A DNA stretch of 9,043 nt from Flavobacteriales bacterium (GTDB lineage Bacteria; Bacteroidota; Bacteroidia; Flavobacteriales_D; Parvicellaceae). Shown piece by piece: positions 1 to 6,837 of the stretch. Made by a program: the position numbers and the translations under genes. The first letter of the stretch is position 1, and each line of letters opens with the position of its first letter. Location of the stretch: the NCBI GenBank assembly GCA_027047735.1, contig JALTUD010000050.1, forward strand, positions 1 through 9,043. The letters are read 5' to 3'. The notes below the pieces were generated by a model that was not told the DNA's origin, did not search any database, and was given only the letters and a program-made list of their open reading frames with translations.

Positions 1-12
1 TGAAATTGGCGT
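1..12. repeat. Probable tail of a further repeat unit cut by the window edge
   Basis: These twelve bases directly precede the left repeat copy. They align, with 7 of 12 identical and most differences transitions, to the reverse complement of 8882-8893, which holds the same place in the right-hand array (the junction just before the conserved ATAGAAAG end). This suggests that the left edge also lies in a head-to-tail array, but twelve bases are too few to be sure. Confidence 0.3.
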
Positions 13-159
13 ATAGAAAGTGAATTTTTGGCTTCTTAGACGATGAATAAAAATTTTGCATAGCCCCAGCTATGGAAAATTTTTATGAAGACGGATAAGG
101 AATCAAAAAACGCTTTATATCGTCTATTTTGCTCGTGTTAGGGATACCAATCCCAAACG
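13..159 (+). repeat. Left copy of a ~146-bp structured intergenic repeat, inverted relative to the right copy
   Basis: This stretch matches the reverse complement of 8898-9043. Over 13-146 I find only two differences (C at 32 and C at 92, both T in the other copy); the last 13 bases differ by a one-base indel and two substitutions. Inside it is an imperfect palindrome with 18-base arms (47-64 and 69-86, loop CCCA, one G-G mismatch). An outer 8-base stem TAGACGAT/ATCGTCTA (37-44 and 119-126) encloses it. The 3' end has a short hairpin (137-145 with 150-158, one mismatch). No open reading frame of note lies inside. It looks like a non-coding, fold-prone dispersed repeat (REP- or MITE-like); I do not recognise a named family. 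Confidence 0.85.
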
Positions 160-201
160 TCAAACTGTCCATTCCCCCTCTCTCCCACAAAACTAAGCTA
201 C

Positions 202-230
202 AAAAAAAAATTCCGCCGAAGCGGAATTTT
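202..230 (-). terminator. Rho-independent terminator of the acyl-CoA dehydrogenase gene (UUCG tetraloop)
   Basis: Read on the minus strand, a 10-base stem AAAATTCCGC/GCGGAATTTT (230-221 with 216-207) closes a TTCG loop. The closing C-G pair gives the very stable C(UUCG)G tetraloop. The 3' arm runs straight into more T, making nine T in a row. It lies 55 bases after the stop codon at 286. A weaker 7-base hairpin (253-259 with 268-274) lies between. On the plus strand the stem is followed only by TTTTCATTTT, so action in that direction would be weak. Confidence 0.9.
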
Positions 231-285
231 CATTTTATCGTAAATTATGATTGAAGAAACGGTATTATTTCTTCGTTTGCTCAAA

Positions 286-1428
286 TTAATCTTTCAAAAT
301 ACTTCTTGCAATCACAATATTTTGGATTTCAGAAGTACCTTCATAAATCTGTGTAATTTTAGCATCTCTCATCAAACGCTCAACATGGTATTCTTTAACA
401 TAACCGTAACCACCGTGAATCTGCACAGCTTCAACCGTAGTATCCATAGCTACTTGAGAAGCAAATAACTTAGCCATAGCTCCCGAAGTATTATAATCCA
501 TGTGTTGATCCTTATGCCAAGCTGCTTTATGTACTAAAAGACGAGCCGCTTCAATATCCAATGCCATTTTAGACAATTTAAACTGAATAGCTTGATGTTG
601 AGCTATCGGTTTTCCAAAAGTTTCTCTTACTTTAGAATAAGCCAAAGCTAATTCATAAGCTCCTGATGCGATACCCAATGCTTGAGAAGCAATACCAATT
701 CTTCCTCCCGCCAATGTTTTCATAGCGAATTTGAATCCGAAACCATCTTCTCCAATTCTGTTTTCCTTCGGAACTTTAACATCGTTAAACAATAAGGTAT
801 GTGTATCCGAACCTCTAATACCTAACTTATCTTCCTTAGCTCCCACTTCAAAACCTTCCATTCCTCTCTCAACGATAAAGGCGTTGATTCCTCTATGTCC
901 TTTTTCTACATCTGTTTGAGCTATTACTAAATATACAGAAGCTGTACTACCATTGGTAATCCAGTTTTTTGTTCCGTTTAAAAGATAGTAATCTCCTTTG
1001 TCAATAGCTGTTGTTCTTTGAGACGTAGCATCAGAACCGGCCTCCGGTTCAGAAAGACAAAATGCTCCTACAATCTCACCTTTAGCCAAAGGAACTAAAT
1101 ATTTTTGTTTTTGTTCTTCTGTTCCAAATTGTTCCAATCCCCAGCAAACCAATGAATTATTTACCGACATAGCAACAGAAACCGAAGCATCTACTTTAGA
1201 TATTTCTTCCATTGCTAAACTATAAGAAATAGTATCCATTCCACTTCCTCCGTACTTAGGATCAACCATCATTCCCATAAAGCCTAATTCTCCCAATTGC
1301 TTCAACTGATCTATAGGTACTATTTGATGAGTATCTCTTTCAATTACTCCCGGTTTACACACGTTTTGTGCAAAATCTCTTGCGGCATCTCTTACTGCAA
1401 TCTGCTCTTCTGTTAAATTAAATTCCAT
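286..1428 (-). CDS. Acyl-CoA dehydrogenase (FAD-dependent, short/branched-chain type)
   Basis: The 380-residue protein matches the usual length of bacterial acyl-CoA dehydrogenases, homotetrameric flavoenzymes of the cytoplasm that introduce the alpha-beta double bond in acyl-CoA and pass electrons to electron-transfer flavoprotein. The helical N-terminal domain spans about 1-120 and the beta-barrel middle domain about 121-225, opening with the family signature around CLSEPEAGSDA (124-134). The C-terminal helical domain runs from about 230. The second signature region QIHGGYGY lies near 336-343. IYEGTSEIQ (361-369) carries the expected catalytic glutamate at E363, the position used in short-chain and bacterial enzymes. 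Chain-length preference cannot be read from sequence; butyryl- or branched short-chain CoA is most likely. The gene has its own promoter and ends at a strong terminator, so it appears monocistronic, although read-through from the channel gene 104 bases upstream is possible. The start is the first ATG after the promoter and gives the usual MEFNLTEEQ-type N-terminus. Confidence 0.95.
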   Translation of the reverse strand: MEFNLTEEQIAVRDAARDFAQNVCKPGVIERDTHQIVPIDQLKQLGELGFMGMMVDPKYGGSGMDTISYSLAMEEISKVDASVSVAMSVNNSLVCWGLEQFGTEEQKQKYLVPLAKGEIVGAFCLSEPEAGSDATSQRTTAIDKGDYYLLNGTKNWITNGSTASVYLVIAQTDVEKGHRGINAFIVERGMEGFEVGAKEDKLGIRGSDTHTLLFNDVKVPKENRIGEDGFGFKFAMKTLAGGRIGIASQALGIASGAYELALAYSKVRETFGKPIAQHQAIQFKLSKMALDIEAARLLVHKAAWHKDQHMDYNTSGAMAKLFASQVAMDTTVEAVQIHGGYGYVKEYHVERLMRDAKITQIYEGTSEIQNIVIARSILKD

Positions 1429-1455
1429 TGTAGTATTTATATTGTTATTAGGTTT

Positions 1456-1473
1456 ATACTAATTAATCAGTAT
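1456..1473. promoter_or_regulatory. 18-base imperfect palindrome in the leader of the acyl-CoA dehydrogenase gene (possible operator)
   Basis: ATACTAATTAATCAGTAT is identical to its own reverse complement at 16 of 18 positions, and after one mismatch the symmetry continues for two more bases on each side. It lies just downstream of the predicted -7 box, about +6 to +24 from the expected transcription start. That is a typical place for a repressor such as a TetR-family fatty-acid regulator. The regulator is not known from this window, and AT-rich DNA yields such palindromes by chance more often than GC-rich DNA. Confidence 0.4.
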
Positions 1474-1485
1474 TAAAAAGTGTTT

Positions 1486-1516
1486 CAAATTTACTAGTAA
1501 TAATAGAATAGACAAA
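1486..1516 (-). promoter_or_regulatory. Bacteroidota-type promoter for the acyl-CoA dehydrogenase gene
   Basis: On the minus strand a TTTG (1516-1513) is followed by 19 bases and then TAAATTTG (1493-1486). This fits the Bacteroidota primary sigma factor consensus TTTG-N17-23-TAnnTTTG exactly in both boxes and in spacing. The expected transcription start is near 1480, leaving a leader of about 50 bases before the ATG at 1428. Confidence 0.75.
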
Positions 1517-1527
1517 AGACTTTTGTC
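1511..1527. promoter_or_regulatory. Perfect 8+1+8 palindrome overlapping the -33 box (possible operator)
   Basis: GACAAAAGACTTTTGTC has 8-base arms with perfect symmetry around one central base. The TTTG of the -33 box lies in its promoter-proximal half, so a bound dimeric regulator would block or contact the polymerase there. It also lies only a few bases after the stop of the channel gene at 1533 and could form a hairpin in that transcript, but no T-run follows, so it is not a standard terminator. The operator reading is an inference. Confidence 0.4.
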
Positions 1528-1532
1528 ATTTT

Positions 1533-2645
1533 TTAAAATTCCTCTTTGAAATTTTGTTTCCTTTTATCAGATATTATATGTAAATCTCTCTGTGGATAAG
1601 GAATTTCAATGTTGTGTTCTCTAAATAATTTATCTATCACAAAACGAATATCACTTTGTATGATTACAATTTCCCACGTTTTCGATGCCCAGAAAAACAA
1701 ACTAAACTCCAAACCGTTCTCTCCAAAGTCCTGAAAAACGACTTGAATTTCCTTGTGTTTATTTACTTTGGGATGTTGTATCGCCGCTTTATACAATAAA
1801 TCTTTTACGATTGCCGTATTCGTCCCGTAAGCAACAGATACATCAATGGTAAAACGTGTTAACTTTTCACTTATCGTCCAATTCACCACGTTGTATTCCG
1901 TTAACTTTGAATTGGGTACAATAATCGTCTTTCCTTCCATCGTTTTTACATGAGAAGTCCTAATATTGATTTGTTTAACTTTTGCCACCATGTTCTCCAA
2001 CTCTACAATGTCTCCTACTTTTACACTTCCGTCAAATAATAAAATAAGTCCGGAAACAACATCGGTGAAGAAATCTCTCAACCCCAACCCCATACCTAAA
2101 AATAACCCTGCGGAAGCTGTTAAAAGTAGTGTTATATCGATATTCATACTTCTCAGTATGATGATAAACACAATCATATAGATGAAATAAGAAGTCAACC
2201 TTGTAATGGTAAACCTGCGTCCTTCATCTATCCAATCCTTATCCTTCGTAGATTTATAAATGAATGTTCTTGAAACATTTAAGACAAAACGCGTAACGAA
2301 AATGGTAATTAGAATAAAAATTAAACTACCTATCGTTACCGAAAATCCTTTTTCTTTTTCTCCCCCCAATAGTTGGTAATCAAGCAAAGAGCTCAATGAA
2401 AAATCTTCATTCCCAATACCTAATATTCCTATGGTAAACAATACTCCTATTATGGTTAGTAATTGTTTTAATAGTTTATTGAGTACTTTCTCCTTCCCAA
2501 ATGACCAATCGTAATTATCCACAAATCGCTCAATGAGTTTATCGGATTTCTTTTTTATGATTAAAATAAGAACCCAAGTAACGGCAATCAAAATTACGTT
2601 CAATAAGGTTAATGAGTATCCTTTTATTTCAATTAATTCCATCAT
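1533..2645 (-). CDS. MscS-family mechanosensitive ion channel
   Basis: A 370-residue inner-membrane protein of the small-conductance mechanosensitive channel family, which opens under membrane tension to release solutes on hypo-osmotic shock. Hydrophobic segments lie near 10-30, 58-77, 103-123 and 148-166, followed by the pore helix at about 171-204, with the Gly/Ala-rich stretch LTASAGLFLGMGLGL expected of MscS TM3. The soluble beta domain follows (about 205-255, GDIVELENMVAKVKQI then IIVPNSKL), then the alpha/beta vestibule domain, closing with the usual IEIPYPQRDLHI (346-357). With about five membrane segments it is longer than E. coli MscS (three) but of ordinary size for the broader family. 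The start ATG at 2645 overlaps the dnaG stop as ATGA, so translation is probably coupled; a second ATG follows at once at 2642 and either may be used. The family includes channels gated by other signals, so the exact stimulus is not proven. Confidence 0.93.
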   Translation of the reverse strand: MMELIEIKGYSLTLLNVILIAVTWVLILIIKKKSDKLIERFVDNYDWSFGKEKVLNKLLKQLLTIIGVLFTIGILGIGNEDFSLSSLLDYQLLGGEKEKGFSVTIGSLIFILITIFVTRFVLNVSRTFIYKSTKDKDWIDEGRRFTITRLTSYFIYMIVFIIILRSMNIDITLLLTASAGLFLGMGLGLRDFFTDVVSGLILLFDGSVKVGDIVELENMVAKVKQINIRTSHVKTMEGKTIIVPNSKLTEYNVVNWTISEKLTRFTIDVSVAYGTNTAIVKDLLYKAAIQHPKVNKHKEIQVVFQDFGENGLEFSLFFWASKTWEIVIIQSDIRFVIDKLFREHNIEIPYPQRDLHIISDKRKQNFKEEF

Positions 2646-4591
2646 CTTGTTATTACAATTCCTAATTGTTCGGCAAAGGCATTTCTGGCACGTGTCAAAT
2701 TATTAATCGACTCTAAAATCTTCATTATTTTATCTATATCCGTTTCAACCTTTAATTCTTTTTGTTTCTCTGCAATCATATTTTCAGCTGTTCTTAACTT
2801 AAACATGGCTACTGCCTGAATAACCGCTTCTTTTAAACGTTCGCTCTCATCTACGGGATAAATATTATGTTTTTTTGCCCAATTTTGGCTAACGCTGTCT
2901 TTCGGTGTAGTTATGTCTATCACTACTTTATTTAGAGCTTGATTGGGATGATGTGTAAAGTGTTTTTCACTAACGACCAAACCTTGTTGCAACCCATCGT
3001 AATATTCATCAAAAACCAGTTGATAGTCTTTATTTTTATACTCAATCTCATCGCTTAACATTTCCTCGATAATAAATTGAGCAACAGGATAATTTACCTC
3101 TTCCGTTTCGCCATCTTCGTTTTCCACCTCAACAGTTATGAACTTATCCCCGTACTGTACCATTAAGCGAACTAAATCCCTTTCTTGGAACTCTAAAGGA
3201 TGCTTACCGTCTTTAGACACCTTTGGAACAGACGGTTGTTGTGCAACAACCTCTGCCTGTCGTTGTTGTTCTTTGTATTGTTTATCCCCGCTTTTTAATA
3301 AGAGTTTATTGACTTCATTCAGCAAAGCTTGTTCGGTAATTCCGAAAATTTGACTCGTTGCTTGAATATAAACTTGTCTAACAATTTGATTGGGAATTAC
3401 CGCTATGGAAGAAACAATATCTTTTATTGTTTCTGCCTTTTTAATCGGGTCATTTTTTGCATCATCCAATAAGATAGATGCTTTAAAGTGAATAAAATCT
3501 TGTGCGTGCTCCTCTAAATATTTTTCTAACTCTTCTTTACTGACTTTACGCGAATAACTGTCAGGGTCTTCTCCGTCAGGAAATAAAACTACTTTGACAT
3601 TCATTGCTTCCTTTAGAATCAAATCTATACCTCTAAAAGAGGCTTTTATTCCGGCAGAGTCTCCATCATACAAAATCGTTACATTATTAGTATAACGTTT
3701 AATTAAACGAATTTGATCTTCGGTAAGAGCTGTACCACTGGATGCAACAACGTTTCGTACTCCCGTTTGATGTAAACTAATTACATCGGTATATCCTTCC
3801 ACCAAAAAACACCCGTCTTCCTTTATGATTTCATTTTTGGCTTGATAAAGTCCATAAAGAATTTTCCGCTTGTTGTAAATCGGACTTTCGGGGGAGTTAT
3901 AATATTTTGCAGATTTTTTATCTTGCTTGAGTATTCTACCTCCAAAACCTAAGACACGTCCCGTTAAATTTTGAATCGGAAAAATGACTCTTCCCCTAAA
4001 AAAATCATAACTGCCACGTTCGTTTGTTTTCGACAAGCCTGTTTTGACTAAATACTCAATTTTGTAACCCGCACTAATTGCTGCTTTAGTTAAATTATCC
4101 GAGCCTTCCGGAGCATACCCCAACTCAAATTTCCTGATGGTTTCTTCAGAAAAACCACGTTCTTTAAAATAACTTAATCCAATTGCTTTCCCTTCATTGG
4201 TTTCAAACATTTGCCGGACAAAGAAATCTTTTGCAAATTGATTTACCAAATATAGACTTTCTCGCTCGGTTTGAGCTTGTATTTGGTCAGCGGTCAGCTC
4301 TTCCTCTTCTATTTCTATATTGTACTTATTCGCTAACCATTTTAAAGCCTCCGGATAAGTAAAATGTTCGTGTTCCATTAAAAATGTAACCACGTTCCCA
4401 CCCTTTCCCGAGCTAAAATCTTTAAAAATCCCCTTTGCGGGAGAAACCATAAAAGAAGGAGACTTTTCATTAACAAACGGACTTAGTCCTTTATAATTAG
4501 ACCCCGCTTTTTTCAGATGCACAAAGTCATTAATGACTTCAACAATGTCAGCTGCATCAAATATTTTCTCTATGGTTTCCTTTGGAATCAT
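2642..4591 (-). CDS. dnaG: DNA primase DnaG, lacking zinc-ribbon ligands
   Basis: A 649-residue primase that makes RNA primers at the replication fork together with the replicative helicase DnaB. The N-terminal CHC2-like domain (about 1-95) keeps the family pattern PF-NEKSPSF (37-47) and GKGGN (62-66). However, the places of the zinc ligands hold other residues: L35/S36 for the Cys pair, V39 for His, D58 and S61 for the last two Cys. The polymerase core follows: a basic region RGRVIFPIQNLTGRVLGFGG (199-218), then the TOPRIM domain with EGYTDV (265-270), DGDSAG (309-314) and DPDSY (342-346), which carry the metal-binding acidic residues, all present. A Q-rich linker near 440-455 leads to a C-terminal region (about 465-649) in the place of the helicase-binding domain. 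The ATG at 4591 gives the usual start and is preceded by AAAGGA (4602-4597), a rather good Shine-Dalgarno for this phylum. The gene starts 36 bases after the mutase stop and overlaps the channel gene by 4 bases. Confidence 0.96.
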   Translation of the reverse strand: MIPKETIEKIFDAADIVEVINDFVHLKKAGSNYKGLSPFVNEKSPSFMVSPAKGIFKDFSSGKGGNVVTFLMEHEHFTYPEALKWLANKYNIEIEEEELTADQIQAQTERESLYLVNQFAKDFFVRQMFETNEGKAIGLSYFKERGFSEETIRKFELGYAPEGSDNLTKAAISAGYKIEYLVKTGLSKTNERGSYDFFRGRVIFPIQNLTGRVLGFGGRILKQDKKSAKYYNSPESPIYNKRKILYGLYQAKNEIIKEDGCFLVEGYTDVISLHQTGVRNVVASSGTALTEDQIRLIKRYTNNVTILYDGDSAGIKASFRGIDLILKEAMNVKVVLFPDGEDPDSYSRKVSKEELEKYLEEHAQDFIHFKASILLDDAKNDPIKKAETIKDIVSSIAVIPNQIVRQVYIQATSQIFGITEQALLNEVNKLLLKSGDKQYKEQQRQAEVVAQQPSVPKVSKDGKHPLEFQERDLVRLMVQYGDKFITVEVENEDGETEEVNYPVAQFIIEEMLSDEIEYKNKDYQLVFDEYYDGLQQGLVVSEKHFTHHPNQALNKVVIDITTPKDSVSQNWAKKHNIYPVDESERLKEAVIQAVAMFKLRTAENMIAEKQKELKVETDIDKIMKILESINNLTRARNAFAEQLGIVITR

Positions 4592-4627
4592 TACGTTCCT
4601 TTGAACTGGTTTAAAATTAGTTTCCCT

Positions 4628-6760
4628 CTATTTATAGGCTTCTATCAAAATATTCAAAATATCTTGTGCAGCTTTGCTAATTTTAGTCCCGGGGCCAAAA
4701 ACAGCAGCAACACCTCTGTCAAATAAGTATTGATAATCTTGTTGAGGAATTACACCTCCGGCAATTACCATAATATCCTCACGTCCCAATTTTTTCAACT
4801 CATCCATTACTTGAGGTACAAGTGTTTTATGACCTGCCGCTAATGATGAAACACCTAAAATGTGAACATCGTTTTCAACTGCTTGTTTTGCCGCTTCCGC
4901 AGGAGTTTGAAACAAAGGACCAATATCGACATCGAAACCAATATCAGCAAAAGATGTTGCGACAACTTTTGCTCCCCTATCATGTCCGTCCTGTCCCATT
5001 TTAGCAACCATGATACGAGGTCTTCTACCCGCTAATCGTTCAAACTCTTCAGTCAATTCCGTTGCTTTTATAAAATCCTTATCTCCCATAGCTTCATTTG
5101 AATAAACACCCGATATTGAGCGAATCGTAGCTTTGTACCTTTTAAACGATTTTTCCAACGCATCGGAAATTTCACCTAAAGAAGCCCGTTCTCTAGCTGC
5201 TACTACGGCTAATTCTAATAAATTCCCTTCGCCTGTTTCTGCTGATTTTGCCAAGTTATTCAAGGCTTGTTGTACCTTATCATTATCTCGTTCAGCTTTC
5301 ATTATATTCAACCTCTCTATTTGAGATAATCGAACCTTTGTGTTATCAACCTCTAAAATTTCAATATCAGCCTCTTCATCGGTTTGATAAGCATTTACAC
5401 CGACTAAAATCTCTTTTCCCGCATCAATTTTCGCTTGTTTTCTCGCTGCCGCCTCCTCAATTCTCATTTTCGGAATTCCGGTTTCTATGGCTTTTGCCAT
5501 TCCTCCCAATTCTTCCACTTCCTCGATGAGTTTCCAAGCTTTTTCTGCTATTTCATGAGTTAATTTCTCTACATAATAAGAGCCTGCCCACGGATCAATA
5601 GCTTTGGTAATATCCGTTTCGTTTTGGATATAAATTTGAGTATTTCTTGCAATTCTTGCAGAAAAATCAGTCGGTAAAGCAATGGCTTCATCAAGTGCGT
5701 TCGTGTGTAAAGACTGCGTTCCACCTAAAGTTGCAGCCATAGCTTCTATACAAGTTCTAGCCACATTATTAAAAGGGTCTTGTTCTGTAAGACTCCACCC
5801 ACTCGTTTGACAATGCGTTCGTAAGGCTAACGACTTAGGATTTTTCGGATTAAATTGTTTAACAATTTTTGCCCACAATAATCTTCCCGCTCTCATTTTT
5901 GCTATTTCCATGAAATGATTCATTCCTATAGCCCAAAAAAAGGATAAACGAGGAGCAAAAGAATCAACGTCCAAGCCGGAAGCTATTCCCGTTTTTAAAT
6001 ATTCAAGTCCATCCGCTAAGGTATAAGCCAATTCAATATCGGCAGTAGCTCCTGCTTCTTGCATATGATACCCCGAAATACTGATGGAATTAAATTTAGG
6101 CATATATTTGGAAGTATATTCAAAAATATCAGAAATGATTCGCATGGAAGGCAAAGGCGGATAAATGTAAGTATTCCGCACCATAAACTCTTTTAAAATA
6201 TCATTTTGAATAGTTCCCGAAAGTAACTTTTGGTCAACTCCCTGTTCTTCGGCTGCGACAATATAAAAAGCCAAGATAGGTAGAACAGCTCCATTCATCG
6301 TCATTGACACCGACATTTTATCGAGAGGAATTTGGTCAAAGAGAATTTTCATATCCAAGACAGAATCTATAGCGACTCCGGCTTTTCCAACATCACCAAC
6401 CACTCTCGGGTGGTCTGAATCATATCCTCGATGTGTAGCCAAATCAAAGGCTACGGACAATCCTTTTTGACCGGCGGCTAAGTTTCTTCTGTAAAAAGCA
6501 TTGGATTCTTCGGCTGTACTAAACCCTGCATACTGGCGAATTGTCCAAGGACGAAGAACGTACATCGTAGAATAAGGACCTCTTAAATTGGGAGCAATCC
6601 CGGCTACATACTTTAAATGATGAACATCCTCCAAATCTTTTTTATCATAAAAATTTTGTACAGATATTTGTTCGGGAGCTGTCCAATTTTCAACCTTTTT
6701 ACTCGTTTTACTTGTCTTGGAATTTCGCTTAATCGCTGTGTGACTAAAGTCTTTACGCAT
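4628..6760 (-). CDS. scpA: Methylmalonyl-CoA mutase, large (alpha, B12-binding) subunit
   Basis: A 710-residue adenosylcobalamin enzyme that interconverts (R)-methylmalonyl-CoA and succinyl-CoA, linking propionyl-CoA, odd-chain fatty acids and branched amino acids to the citric acid cycle. The TIM-barrel substrate domain (about 50-550) carries RPWTIRQYAGFS (70-81, with R70 and Y77), RNTYIYPP (195-202) and SGYHMQEAGA (229-238, H232), matching active-site residues of the Propionibacterium alpha chain. The C-terminal cobalamin domain shows GQDGHDRG (589-596) with H593 as expected lower cobalt ligand, SSLAAGH (638-644) and AGG (667-669). All key residues are present, so it should be active. Length fits both the alpha chain of heterodimeric mutases and homodimeric Sbm/ScpA types. 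The small subunit gene often found directly upstream is not here: the upstream neighbour is the ABC-F gene, 77 bases away. No cobalamin riboswitch fits in that gap. The gene has a good promoter and probably leads the unit with dnaG and the channel gene. Confidence 0.96.
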   Translation of the reverse strand: MRKDFSHTAIKRNSKTSKTSKKVENWTAPEQISVQNFYDKKDLEDVHHLKYVAGIAPNLRGPYSTMYVLRPWTIRQYAGFSTAEESNAFYRRNLAAGQKGLSVAFDLATHRGYDSDHPRVVGDVGKAGVAIDSVLDMKILFDQIPLDKMSVSMTMNGAVLPILAFYIVAAEEQGVDQKLLSGTIQNDILKEFMVRNTYIYPPLPSMRIISDIFEYTSKYMPKFNSISISGYHMQEAGATADIELAYTLADGLEYLKTGIASGLDVDSFAPRLSFFWAIGMNHFMEIAKMRAGRLLWAKIVKQFNPKNPKSLALRTHCQTSGWSLTEQDPFNNVARTCIEAMAATLGGTQSLHTNALDEAIALPTDFSARIARNTQIYIQNETDITKAIDPWAGSYYVEKLTHEIAEKAWKLIEEVEELGGMAKAIETGIPKMRIEEAAARKQAKIDAGKEILVGVNAYQTDEEADIEILEVDNTKVRLSQIERLNIMKAERDNDKVQQALNNLAKSAETGEGNLLELAVVAARERASLGEISDALEKSFKRYKATIRSISGVYSNEAMGDKDFIKATELTEEFERLAGRRPRIMVAKMGQDGHDRGAKVVATSFADIGFDVDIGPLFQTPAEAAKQAVENDVHILGVSSLAAGHKTLVPQVMDELKKLGREDIMVIAGGVIPQQDYQYLFDRGVAAVFGPGTKISKAAQDILNILIEAYK

Positions 6761-6781
6761 TACCTCTGTTTTTTATTCCAA

Positions 6782-6816
6782 CAAATATACTTAATAAGGT
6801 CAAAATATTAAACAAA
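6782..6816 (-). promoter_or_regulatory. Bacteroidota-type promoter for the methylmalonyl-CoA mutase transcription unit
   Basis: On the minus strand TATATTTG (6789-6782) matches the -7 consensus TAnnTTTG fully. A TTTG lies 23 bases further upstream (6816-6813), at the long end of the accepted spacing; a second TTTG lies only 11 bases away and is too close. The expected start is near 6775, giving a short leader of about 15 bases. An AT-rich inverted repeat (AAACTT/AAGTTT, 6814-6819 with 6826-6831) overlaps the -33 box. Confidence 0.6.
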
Positions 6817-6837
6817 CTTCATCTAAAGTTTACAAAT

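Noticed and set aside
1511..1527. Terminator for the channel gene
   Set aside because: The hairpin is close to the stop codon but is AT-rich and is not followed by a T-run on the minus strand; an operator reading fits its overlap with the -33 box better.
5248..5529. Plus-strand reading frame of 93 codons inside the mutase gene
   Set aside because: It lies antisense to strongly conserved mutase coding sequence and its translation (Pro/Leu/Phe-rich) resembles no family; the same applies to all other plus-strand frames lying over the five genes.
6761..6837. Cobalamin riboswitch ahead of the B12-dependent mutase
   Set aside because: The gap is only 77 bases, contains the promoter itself, and shows no B12-box-like conserved core.
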